Counted from the stretch's first letter, positions 1 through 6,812 are shown. The stretch is DNA of 19,134 nt from JALWSI01 sp964569095 [NCBI: uncultured Aquificales bacterium] (GCA_964569095.1 CAZMTB010000172.1:1-19134); one strand, 5' to 3'. Numbers and translations: made by a program. Notes: generated by a model not told the origin, from the sequence alone.

Positions 1-155
1 ATGAAGGGAAGCATCCCCGTGGAGTAACCATCGTAGGTTGCATTCCACCTCTCAACGCCTCCCGACGCGTATCCTGTCATTACCAGGAAAACAAACACCA
101 CCAGCAAGGCCACCTTCACAGACCCTATCTTGCCACTCCTCTTCAACTCATTCAC
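1..155 (-). CDS. Unidentified exported protein, 5' end only (runs off the left edge)
   Basis: A reading frame with a GTG start at 155-153 stays open for 51 codons to the window edge. It is easy to miss because it is short and has no ATG start. A GGAGG Shine-Dalgarno sequence (167-163) lies 7 nt before the GTG. The translation begins MNELKRSGKIGSVK, a basic n-region, followed by a hydrophobic core VALLVVFVFLVMTG and then YASGG, which looks like a signal-peptide cleavage zone. The mature part begins around VERWNATYDGYSTG. A second in-frame GTG (Val13) is possible but has a weaker ribosome site. The gene is transcribed away from the glycosidase-like gene at 338. I do not recognise the family; only the export signal can be supported. 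Confidence 0.7.
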   Translation of the reverse strand, partial: MNELKRSGKIGSVKVALLVVFVFLVMTGYASGGVERWNATYDGYSTGMLPF

Positions 156-188
156 AGAACTACCTCCCAGCCAATCATTTGGGGCAGA

Positions 189-217
189 ACTCTTACACTC
201 TGATCCCCCTTTGTCAA
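189..217 (-). promoter_or_regulatory. Candidate sigma-70 promoter of the leftmost exported gene
   Basis: On the minus strand a perfect -35 box TTGACA (217-212) is followed by TAAGAG after 16 nt, or AAGAGT after 17 nt. The -10 is imperfect, but the distance to the ribosome site and GTG start at 155 is suitable. Confidence 0.45.
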
Positions 218-265
218 AATGGGCCGATCCACCGCAACCACTAAAGAACCAGAGCGTATTTTCCC

Positions 266-294
266 TTGATCCACCTAACATAGCCCGTTAGAAT
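266..294 (+). promoter_or_regulatory. Candidate sigma-70 promoter of the glycosidase-like gene
   Basis: TTGATC (266-271), a 17-nt spacer, then TAGAAT (289-294). This is a close match to the housekeeping consensus with optimal spacing. The predicted leader is about 37 nt long. The promoter is divergent from the one at 189-217, and the two -35 boxes are 48 bp apart. Confidence 0.6.
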
Positions 295-337
295 TCACCT
301 ACTTAGATCTCAGTATCCAAAAAAGGAGGAACGGGGG

Positions 338-2437
338 ATGAAGAGGATAATACTGCTTTTGGGAATCTCCATGACCTTGGTGATCCTCCCAGCCACCCAC
401 AGCTGGGCGTCATCAGGTGTCAACTCCCAGTTCGACGCCGTAGTGGCACGGTTCTTAGGCAATTACCAAGAGGCAGTATCGCCGGGAGATAAGGCATACC
501 TATTCGTCTCTTCCCGCACCAACGACCTGGCAATAGGACCAATTGTGATGATCATGGATCTCGCCGACATCGCCGGTACCACCAAGGACTACCAAGAGGG
601 ATTCATCACCTTCTACGCGGTGCTGGGCAGTCAATTTGCCCAGTGGATCCCATCGGTAAGCACGGGAATCTTCACCAGGCACGTGGGAGATGATCCAAAC
701 GGAGATCCTCCCCTGTCAGGGGGCAACGGTCTCGCGGTGAAGGCTGTTGTTACAGGAGAGGTGAAAGGAGACCACGTAAAGCCCTCCGCCTTCTCCAACG
801 CCACCACCTGCACCACCCTCTCCCTGAACGCCTGGACGGTAGAGTTCGAGGTGGAGGCAGACTTCTTCTGGAGGTGGTTCGCCGACCACTACAACTCTCC
901 AAACGAACCAACCGGTGTGGCAGACATGCTCTTCAACATTTTTGGTCCCCTGAGCGAGTTTGACGCCATGGTGGCGCGGCTGGCAACCGATCCATCCCTC
1001 TACCGTGCCGACGACACCAACCCCGAAACCTTCATGCCCCTGGGAGTGGCCTTCGGAGAGGGCAACTACCCGGATAAGCTCCAACACCTGATGAGCTACA
1101 TCCACGACCTGGGTCTCCACCGTACCAAGGTCTCCTTCTATTGGAGTGAGCTGGAACCGGAACCTGGCAAGTTCGACTTCGAACGCCTAGACCTCTACCT
1201 GGACCAGCTGGACGCCAGCGATCAGGCCCTGGTCAACCTCTTCACCAACGGCTGGTGCACCCACCAGGACGAAGAGGCCTCCAGGAAAGGGGCAACTCTG
1301 AGGGAGTGTCCCAACGACTCCACTCCCTGCGAGAAGAGCTGCGAGGAGTACTATCTGGAGTTCGTGAAAAGGGTGGCACAAAGGGTGAAAGAACGGGCCC
1401 ACGGCGGAGTGAAGTACTTTCAGAGAGACACCGAACCCGCATCTGGTCTACACTTCCCAGCCAGCAAGCCCGAGGAGTATGTGGAGTTGCAGAAGCTATT
1501 CTACTCGGCTGTGAAGGCCGTTCTGCCAAGCGTCACCGTGATTGGCGTGAACCACAACGGAAACTTTAAAGCCCACGACACGGGTCCTCCCTCCTCTCAG
1601 GAGTTCTTCGACTACGTTCTGGAACACATGAGGGACTACTACGACGCCTTAGACGTTAGACTCTACAGCGACTACCAGACTATCCCCCACCGTGTAGAGT
1701 GGTTCAGGGAGAGGATGAGAAGATTTGGATACGAAAAACCCGTTCTCTCCACCGAGCACGGAGGGCCAGACCCCCGCTCCCTACACGACGGCGAGGTCTA
1801 CCTCTTCGAAGAGCTATCGAGGCAACTGGAGGATATCTGCCCCAGCGAGAGCCTCGAGGAGTTCTTCCAGTGCGCCAACACCTGGATGCACCAGCATCCA
1901 GACCAGCTAAACCCCAAGCTACGCGCCTACCTGAACCTGGGAACAGAGGAAGAGAACGACTTCAGAGAGGTTATCCACTGCCACGACATAACCCAGCGCA
2001 ACATCGTTATGCTTGCAGAGGGAATAGAGGCCACCTGGTGGTGGAATCTCCGCTCTCCCGGGAAGGATCCCATCTTTGGTCAGATGCGTCTGCGAGACGA
2101 CCTACTAAACGAGCTCCCAGGATACGCCTGCTACAAACGCCTGGTTCAGCACATGAGGGGAGTGGTCAGCGTGAAGAGGGTTGATCTGGACGACGAGAAC
2201 ATCAACCTATTCCAGGTGGATAAGCAGAGCGAACCGCCTTCCTTCGTGGCGTGGTACCGCAACACGGCCCTGGATCCCTTCGACGCCGCGAAGGCGGAAC
2301 CGGTCTCCGTGAAACTGCCCATACCCTACCAACAGGTGACCGTGACCGACGTCTTCGGACACACGGAGACCTACACGGTGAAGAACGGGGTTCTCGATAT
2401 CGTGCTGGGAGACAAACCGGTGTTCATCGAGAGATAG
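338..2437 (+). CDS. Exported clan GH-A glycoside hydrolase-like protein
   Basis: This 699-residue protein starts at an ATG with AAGGAGG 8 nt upstream. Residues 1-25 are a signal peptide (MKRIILLLGISMTLVILPA, then HSWASS), so it should act outside the cytoplasm. Residues 30-200 form a domain I do not recognise. From about residue 240 to 600 the pattern is that of a TIM-barrel glycosidase: FYWSELEPEPGKFDFERLD (268-285) is the usual beta-strand motif, DTEPAS places the presumed acid/base at E366, and STEHGG places the presumed nucleophile at E473. A C-terminal beta-rich tail (about 605-699) resembles the sandwich that often follows such barrels. The layout is GH39/GH5-like, but I cannot fix the family or substrate. 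The residue before E366 is Thr, where most clan GH-A enzymes have Asn. S[QE]FDA[VM]VAR occurs twice (30-38 and 206-214). It is convergent with the propeller gene. Confidence 0.7.
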   Translation: MKRIILLLGISMTLVILPATHSWASSGVNSQFDAVVARFLGNYQEAVSPGDKAYLFVSSRTNDLAIGPIVMIMDLADIAGTTKDYQEGFITFYAVLGSQFAQWIPSVSTGIFTRHVGDDPNGDPPLSGGNGLAVKAVVTGEVKGDHVKPSAFSNATTCTTLSLNAWTVEFEVEADFFWRWFADHYNSPNEPTGVADMLFNIFGPLSEFDAMVARLATDPSLYRADDTNPETFMPLGVAFGEGNYPDKLQHLMSYIHDLGLHRTKVSFYWSELEPEPGKFDFERLDLYLDQLDASDQALVNLFTNGWCTHQDEEASRKGATLRECPNDSTPCEKSCEEYYLEFVKRVAQRVKERAHGGVKYFQRDTEPASGLHFPASKPEEYVELQKLFYSAVKAVLPSVTVIGVNHNGNFKAHDTGPPSSQEFFDYVLEHMRDYYDALDVRLYSDYQTIPHRVEWFRERMRRFGYEKPVLSTEHGGPDPRSLHDGEVYLFEELSRQLEDICPSESLEEFFQCANTWMHQHPDQLNPKLRAYLNLGTEEENDFREVIHCHDITQRNIVMLAEGIEATWWWNLRSPGKDPIFGQMRLRDDLLNELPGYACYKRLVQHMRGVVSVKRVDLDDENINLFQVDKQSEPPSFVAWYRNTALDPFDAAKAEPVSVKLPIPYQQVTVTDVFGHTETYTVKNGVLDIVLGDKPVFIER

Positions 2438-2441
2438 CAAA

Positions 2442-2463
2442 GGGGCCCCTCTCACGGGGCCCC
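2442..2463. terminator. Hairpin between convergent genes, no U-tract
   Basis: GGGGCCCC, a TCTCAC loop, then GGGGCCCC form a perfect 8-bp G/C stem 4 nt after the glycosidase-like stop and 15 nt beyond the stop of the opposing gene. There is no T run on the plus strand and only TTT on the minus strand. It may be a bidirectional terminator or a 3'-end stabiliser. Confidence 0.5.
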
Positions 2464-2478
2464 AACTCAACCACGAGA

Positions 2479-4329
2479 TCAAGGAAGATTCAACACATTC
2501 ACGGTGACCTCCCAGGGAAGGGTGCTCCAGTCTACACCCGAAAAGTCATCTGGAACATAAGAGGGCACAACCAAGGTGTACCAATAGTGCAACCCAGAAG
2601 GCATGGAGGCCGAAGAGGTGTTAAGCACCACGGTGTTTGGCACAAAACCCTTCACTTTGGACTTCCAAGAGGAGAGCCTTTCAGGAGGCTGGTACATCAC
2701 CTCGTTTGCACTGGTGATGTAGAGCAGACGGGAATAGTCGTCGGGCAGCTGGGCAGCAATGAATATCTTCACCTCGTAAACCTGGTTCTTTGCAACATTG
2801 ATGTACTGGGGAAAGGCAGCCTGCAACTTGAAATTCGAGCCGCCCACCGCTGCCTCCCCAAAACCCAGATAGGTGCCTTTAAGGGGCGAAGGGGATCTGG
2901 GAGGCGAATTGATGGTTCGAACCTCTGAAGGCCTCAAGACGTGACCCGTCAGTGGTTCAGTGCCACCACCTGTACCGTTATCCGTTCCGTTATCTCCCCC
3001 GGTATCCCCTCCGGTTCCACCTCCACTGTCCGGAGTAGTCACACCCTCGTAGGCCACCACCTTCACCTTGGCAAAAACCCCGCACACCCCTACTACGTAG
3101 GTGCCTCCATAGGCATCCACCACTATATCGTTAGGGAAAGAGCATTCCTCGGCACAAGAATTCTCCCACTTCAGAGAGCCATCCACCACAGAGTAGGCCC
3201 TCACCTTCCATCGACAGTAAGAGCCAGAATGGCTCGTTCCCACAGCAACGACCATCCCCTGGGCGGAGTCAACCCCTAAAAACTCCTCGTCTCTCCCAGA
3301 CTCATCGTACCTCTTAGACCATAGCATCCTTCCCAAAAAAGAAGGGTCGTAATAGATAAGAAGACCATCCTCATTTCCACCCATGGTCACGAAACCACCC
3401 ACCACCACGTTTCCCGCATCGTCCACAACCACCGAGTAGGCCCTGTCTTCTCCACCCTCGCCATCAATCTGACTATCCCATTTCAAAGTAGCAGTGGCCC
3501 CCGACACCTCGTAGAACACAACCATCCAATCATCGTCGCCCCCTGAGGTCTCAACGCTACCCACAACCACCACATTGCCAGAGTCATCTACCGCCAGGTC
3601 CTCTGGAGAGTCTTCGCCGTAACCGCCATCAAAACTCTCCTCCCACAGCTTAGTTCCGGAATAAGAGTAGGACACCACTTTCCAGTCCCTGTCTCCTCCA
3701 CTATAAGTGGAGCCCATAACCACCACCCTATCGTTCGAATCCACCACCACCTTCTCGGCCTCGCTGTAAGGCAGAGGAGGCCACTCCACCACCTTACCCA
3801 CCGATAGAAAGTTCACCACGCCCCGATAGCTACTCGAACTGGAAGAGGAGGTATCGGTTCTTCCCACCCCCACTATCCTGCCCTGGCTATCTGTTGCCAA
3901 GGCGTATAGGTAATCGTCGTAACCGCTGTCGTAGGAAAACTCCCTCAGGGCACTTCCCGAGGAAGATAGCTTCACCACCTTCCAATCGTAGTCTCCCCCA
4001 GCGTGGGCGCTACCCCCCACGATGACATTGTCGTCCTTGTCTACAGTTAGATCACTCAACGCGAACTTCCCAGAAGGATCCGAAACATCCGTCTCCCAGT
4101 TCACCCCGCCATTCCGGTCCAAGCTAATAACGTGAGCATAATAGTTGGTGGAGTTAGCGATAACGGGATATGCAACCAAAAGGTTGCCCTCACTATCGAG
4201 GTCCAGAAAGGAATACAAATAGGCATAACCCATGGTCTCCCATTCCCAGCTCTTGTCACCCATGGCAGACCAGGAAACCCCTCCAAGACCCAAGACAACC
4301 ATCAAGATTAGAACGACCACTCTCCTCAA
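2479..4329 (-). CDS. Secreted beta-propeller repeat protein
   Basis: I prefer the TTG start at 4329, giving 616 residues, because AAGGAGG lies 9 nt upstream and the N-terminus becomes a clean signal peptide (MRRVVVLILMVVLGLGGVSW). An upstream ATG at 4395 would add 22 residues ahead of it with a poor ribosome site. Residues about 25-425 contain at least six repeats of roughly 55-60 residues around VD-x-x-GNVVVVGS, each followed by a WKVV strand. This resembles SBBP/delta-60-type beta-propeller blades. A Gly/Asp/Thr/Asn linker (about 430-458) leads to a C-terminal domain of about 155 residues (from HVLRPSEV), rich in beta strands, that I cannot assign. Such proteins are usually surface or periplasmic scaffolds or binding proteins; the ligand cannot be read from the sequence. 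It is convergent with the glycosidase-like gene. Confidence 0.7.
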   Translation of the reverse strand: MRRVVVLILMVVLGLGGVSWSAMGDKSWEWETMGYAYLYSFLDLDSEGNLLVAYPVIANSTNYYAHVISLDRNGGVNWETDVSDPSGKFALSDLTVDKDDNVIVGGSAHAGGDYDWKVVKLSSSGSALREFSYDSGYDDYLYALATDSQGRIVGVGRTDTSSSSSSSYRGVVNFLSVGKVVEWPPLPYSEAEKVVVDSNDRVVVMGSTYSGGDRDWKVVSYSYSGTKLWEESFDGGYGEDSPEDLAVDDSGNVVVVGSVETSGGDDDWMVVFYEVSGATATLKWDSQIDGEGGEDRAYSVVVDDAGNVVVGGFVTMGGNEDGLLIYYDPSFLGRMLWSKRYDESGRDEEFLGVDSAQGMVVAVGTSHSGSYCRWKVRAYSVVDGSLKWENSCAEECSFPNDIVVDAYGGTYVVGVCGVFAKVKVVAYEGVTTPDSGGGTGGDTGGDNGTDNGTGGGTEPLTGHVLRPSEVRTINSPPRSPSPLKGTYLGFGEAAVGGSNFKLQAAFPQYINVAKNQVYEVKIFIAAQLPDDYSRLLYITSANEVMYQPPERLSSWKSKVKGFVPNTVVLNTSSASMPSGLHYWYTLVVPSYVPDDFSGVDWSTLPWEVTVNVLNLP

Positions 4330-4437
4330 CTTACCGGCCCTCCTTATCTCATAGCCCTCCCAGCCGACCCTTAACGACACCCCATTTGAAGACATTCTAC
4401 GCCATAACTCCCCATCGTGTCAAAGACCTCAAAACAC

Positions 4438-4466
4438 TATATATTCCAGAGCTGCTGGTGCCACAA
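4438..4466 (-). promoter_or_regulatory. Candidate sigma-70 promoter of the beta-propeller gene
   Basis: On the minus strand, TTGTGG (4466-4461), a 17-nt spacer, then TATATA (4443-4438). It would give a leader of about 100 nt before the TTG start at 4329. Confidence 0.45.
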
Positions 4467-4509
4467 AACAAGATATGGAAATTTTTTCAAATTTTTTCTC
4501 CCTACCCCC

Positions 4510-4596
4510 TTGCAATGAGAAGGGGAGGGATGTATCTATTATGCAGATACCTGCCCCTTCCCCTTTAGGGGGACCGCAAGTGGTCCCCCATTTTTT
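4510..4596 (+). ncRNA. Candidate small RNA or orphan leader ending in an intrinsic terminator
   Basis: A strong rightward terminator (4568-4596) has no plus-strand gene in front of it, so something must be transcribed into it. A possible promoter is TTGCAA (4510-4515), 17 nt, TATCTA (4533-4538), giving a transcript of about 50 nt. Alternatively, a longer RNA starting upstream could fold GAAGGGG (4519-4525) with CCCCTTC (4554-4560), enclosing GTATCT/AGATAC (4532-4537 with 4544-4549). The two readings compete because the promoter sits inside the hairpin. No credible coding frame is present. The interval 4396-4739 holds only this element and the control sites of its two neighbours. Confidence 0.35.
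4568..4596 (+). terminator. Intrinsic terminator upstream of the flagellin gene
   Basis: GGGGGACC (4568-4575), a GCAAGT loop, GGTCCCCC (4582-4589), then A and six T. The T run is only on the plus strand, so it stops rightward transcription. It insulates the flagellin promoter from upstream transcription and may end a small RNA. Confidence 0.85.
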
Positions 4597-4655
4597 ATCT
4601 CCACTCGCTCAGGTAGCCGAGGCGTCTCGACCCTCACGGTAGACCGCACGGAGGG

Positions 4656-4682
4656 TTAAGTCTGCCCCAGAGGCTCCGATAA
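4656..4682 (+). promoter_or_regulatory. Sigma-28 (FliA-type) flagellar promoter
   Basis: TTAA (4656-4659), a 15-nt spacer, then TCCGATAA (4675-4682). The known FliA consensus is TAAA-N15-GCCGATAA, so the -10 matches at 7 of 8 positions with exact spacing. It lies about 57 bp before the flagellin ATG, the expected place for a late (class III) flagellar gene. Confidence 0.75.
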
Positions 4683-4704
4683 GGGTTATGCAAGGACGCC
4701 AAAA

Positions 4705-4733
4705 TCCCCTACACGGACGTGGGATGTAGGGGG
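4705..4733 (+). promoter_or_regulatory. Flagellin leader hairpin covering the Shine-Dalgarno, with CsrA-like GGA motifs
   Basis: CCCCTACA (4706-4713) pairs perfectly with TGTAGGGG (4725-4732), and T4705-G4733 can add a wobble pair. The 3' arm contains the flagellin Shine-Dalgarno GGGGG (4729-4733), so the folded leader would hide it. The 11-nt loop carries two GGA triplets (4715-4717 and 4722-4724). The first sits in ACACGGACGT, close to the CsrA consensus ACARGGAUGU; the second sits in GGATGT. This is the typical look of a CsrA-regulated flagellin leader, but binding itself is inferred. Confidence 0.55.
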
Positions 4734-4739
4734 TATGCA

Positions 4740-6764
4740 ATGCTCAGCATAAACACCAACTTCGGAGCGCTCTACGCAAAGAGCGCCCTGGACACCGCCA
4801 CAGAGGCTCTAAACAGAAGTATCCAGCGATTAGCAACGGGGAAACGGGTGAACTCCGCCTCCGACGATCCGGGGATGGTTGGATACATCGCCCGCATGAG
4901 GTCTCAGGTAAAAGGCTTAAACCAGGCTTACACCAACATTGAAACGGGAAATGACCTCATACAGACCGCCAGCGATGCCCTATCCGGACTTGACTCCATG
5001 AGCACCCTGTTACAGCAGATGCGATCCCTGGCACTGGAGGCAGCAAACACCTCAACTCTCACAACCAGCGATCTCCAAGACATACAGGGCGAGATGGAAT
5101 CACTCGTTCAAGACATAGATCGGATCTCTCAGCAGACCGAGTTCAACACCAAGAGGCTTCTCAACGGAGATGCCGTGGCGGTCATCAACGTCTCGTCTCC
5201 ATACGTAGAGGCCTACGCCACCGGAGAGGTGAACGACACCTCCCTGCTTCTAACAAGTGTAAACGTTGCCACCAAATACAAGGTACAGGCGAGTGCAACC
5301 ATCAGCAACAAGATGCCCACCGCCCTGACCAACTCCGACGATGCCACGGCGGGTAAGGGGGCCGCCGTATTCAACGTGGCCACCACCGCTGCCACCTTCA
5401 ATGCCGACTACGACATCATCTTCACTCCCAACAACTCCAGCTACGATTTCGTGGTCTACTACGCATCCTCGGGGGCCACCGTAGGAACGGGAACCTTTGG
5501 CACCGCCTTCACCGACCCCAACAACAGTGGGGCAACCATAACCATCAACAGCGGCAGTTCTACCATCGAGAGCGGTTACAAGGGCATATGGCACGCAGAC
5601 ACCAATCCATCCAACAACACGGCCCAGGAAGGCAATAGGGCGGCATCCGCCACCATCACCCTGGACGATCTCTCTGACACTGCCGTTCTGGAAGATACCT
5701 TCACCGTAGAGTTCGATTGGGTAAACAATCAGCTATCGTACAGGGTACTGGACAGCAATGGAGAGGCCCAGGGACCCTGGGTGGCTAACGGAGAGCAGTT
5801 CGTCTCCTACACCACCTCTAAACTCGGGGGTAGCAAGTTCACCCTGTCGTCTAACGTCACACAAAGCGGCTTCACCGGTGCTCCAGGGAAAGGCGACCAG
5901 TGGACCTTCACCTTCAAGGAGTACTCCGGTCTCACTTCACAGGGCACCATAGCCATTGAGGTAGGAACCAGCAGTTACACGGTGACCTGGAACCAAACGG
6001 ACACCCTGGAAGAGCTGAAAAACCACATAAACAGCGCCGCAGGGGCAGATCTGACCGCCTACTTCTCAGGAAGCTCCTCACTGCTAACCCTGGAGGCCAA
6101 AGAGACGGGAAGCGACCACACCATAAGCGTTCGAGACATCTCCGGCAATCTGGCTATAACCATGGGCTTTCAACACGTGAGCGGTACGGGATCAGACGCC
6201 TCCTTTTACGCAAACGGCACCCTCTACGGACCTCAAAGCAGCAACATATTCACCAACGTGGTTTCCAATCTGATCATCGGGCTGAAAGAGAACCTGGACG
6301 ACGAGAATGTAAGCATCAGTGTGAGAAACAACAGCCAGACCCTCCACGTGGGACCAAACGCAAACCAGACTCTATCATTCTACATTCTGAGAACCGACTC
6401 CCTCACCCTGGGACTTAAAGACCTGGAGGGAGACTACAACTTCGACGTAACCGCTCCCGGGGGAGCAGAGAGGGCCATCTCGCTGATAGATCAAGCCATT
6501 CAGAAGGTATCAGACGAGGCCAGCAGGTTGGGTGCCTACCAGAACAGACTCACCTACGCCGCAGGATACACCAATACAGCAGAACTCACAGCCACAGAGG
6601 CCCTGGGAACCGTGGAGAACGCCGACTATCCGGAGGAGCTGATCAACCTCACACTCAACCAGATCAAGCAAGAGAGCGCCACCGCCATGCTGGCCCAGTC
6701 AAACCTCCAGGCCCAACGGGTATTTCAACTTCTCTTCGGAAGCGGTACGGGCATAAGCGGCTAA
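4740..6764 (+). CDS. fliC: Flagellin with a large central insert
   Basis: Flagellin polymerises into the flagellar filament after export by the flagellar type III apparatus. The ATG at 4740 gives 674 residues beginning MLSINTNFGALYAKSALD, the normal flagellin N-terminus, with GGGGG 6 nt upstream. A GTG at 4719 in the same frame is rejected because it would add seven non-flagellin residues. The D0/D1 N-terminal helices span about 1-145 (RLATGKRVNSASDDPGMVGY is diagnostic) and the C-terminal D1/D0 about 574-674. The 430 residues between are a Thr/Ser/Asn-rich surface region. Around 400-467 it resembles the flagellin IN motif (DTLEELKNHINSA then LLTLEAKETGS). The protein ends about ten residues beyond the usual LL terminus (FGSGTGISG). 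It has its own sigma-28-type promoter and a structured leader. No fliS, fliW, csrA or other flagellar gene is in the window. Confidence 0.95.
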   Translation: MLSINTNFGALYAKSALDTATEALNRSIQRLATGKRVNSASDDPGMVGYIARMRSQVKGLNQAYTNIETGNDLIQTASDALSGLDSMSTLLQQMRSLALEAANTSTLTTSDLQDIQGEMESLVQDIDRISQQTEFNTKRLLNGDAVAVINVSSPYVEAYATGEVNDTSLLLTSVNVATKYKVQASATISNKMPTALTNSDDATAGKGAAVFNVATTAATFNADYDIIFTPNNSSYDFVVYYASSGATVGTGTFGTAFTDPNNSGATITINSGSSTIESGYKGIWHADTNPSNNTAQEGNRAASATITLDDLSDTAVLEDTFTVEFDWVNNQLSYRVLDSNGEAQGPWVANGEQFVSYTTSKLGGSKFTLSSNVTQSGFTGAPGKGDQWTFTFKEYSGLTSQGTIAIEVGTSSYTVTWNQTDTLEELKNHINSAAGADLTAYFSGSSSLLTLEAKETGSDHTISVRDISGNLAITMGFQHVSGTGSDASFYANGTLYGPQSSNIFTNVVSNLIIGLKENLDDENVSISVRNNSQTLHVGPNANQTLSFYILRTDSLTLGLKDLEGDYNFDVTAPGGAERAISLIDQAIQKVSDEASRLGAYQNRLTYAAGYTNTAELTATEALGTVENADYPEELINLTLNQIKQESATAMLAQSNLQAQRVFQLLFGSGTGISG

Positions 6765-6769
6765 ACCTT

Positions 6770-6793
6770 GGGCGCCTGGGCTCCCAGGCGCCC
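6770..6793. terminator. Perfect hairpin between flagellin and aminotransferase ends, no U-tract
   Basis: GGGCGCCTGG (6770-6779), a GCTC loop, then CCAGGCGCCC (6784-6793) form a perfect 10-bp stem. It begins 6 nt after the flagellin stop and lies 19 nt beyond the end of the opposing gene. Neither strand has a T run after it. Probably a shared bidirectional terminator or a barrier to 3' exonucleases. Confidence 0.55.
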
Positions 6794-6812
6794 TCATGAC
6801 AACCAGCACTTC

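Noticed and set aside
38-244. Plus-strand open frame of 68 codons in the left intergenic region
   Set aside because: Low-complexity, Ser/Pro/His-rich translation with no ribosome site. It lies antisense to the better supported exported-protein start at 155 and crosses its promoter.
2251-2928. Plus-strand open frame crossing the convergent junction
   Set aside because: It would overlap the ends of two supported genes and run through the hairpin at 2442-2463. Its composition is shadow-like.
4444-4466. Sigma-54 promoter upstream of the propeller gene (TGGCAC on the minus strand)
   Set aside because: The -24 like TGGCAC is present, but the required GC of the -12 element (TTGCA-like) is absent at the right spacing. 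A sigma-70 reading fits better.
4170-4568. Plus-strand open frame of 132 codons ending at the orphan terminator
   Set aside because: It is antisense to the start of the propeller gene, has Pro/Arg/Ser-biased composition and lacks a ribosome site. Its stop falling next to the terminator is suggestive, but the translation looks random.
4719-4739. GTG start adding seven residues to flagellin
   Set aside because: It lies inside the leader hairpin, and the extra residues are not flagellin-like. The ATG at 4740 gives the canonical N-terminus and has a ribosome site.
4597-4740. A cyclic di-GMP (GEMM-type) riboswitch before flagellin
   Set aside because: I looked for the conserved GEMM core and tetraloop-receptor arrangement and did not find it. 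The sigma-28 promoter lies in the middle of the region, leaving too short a leader.
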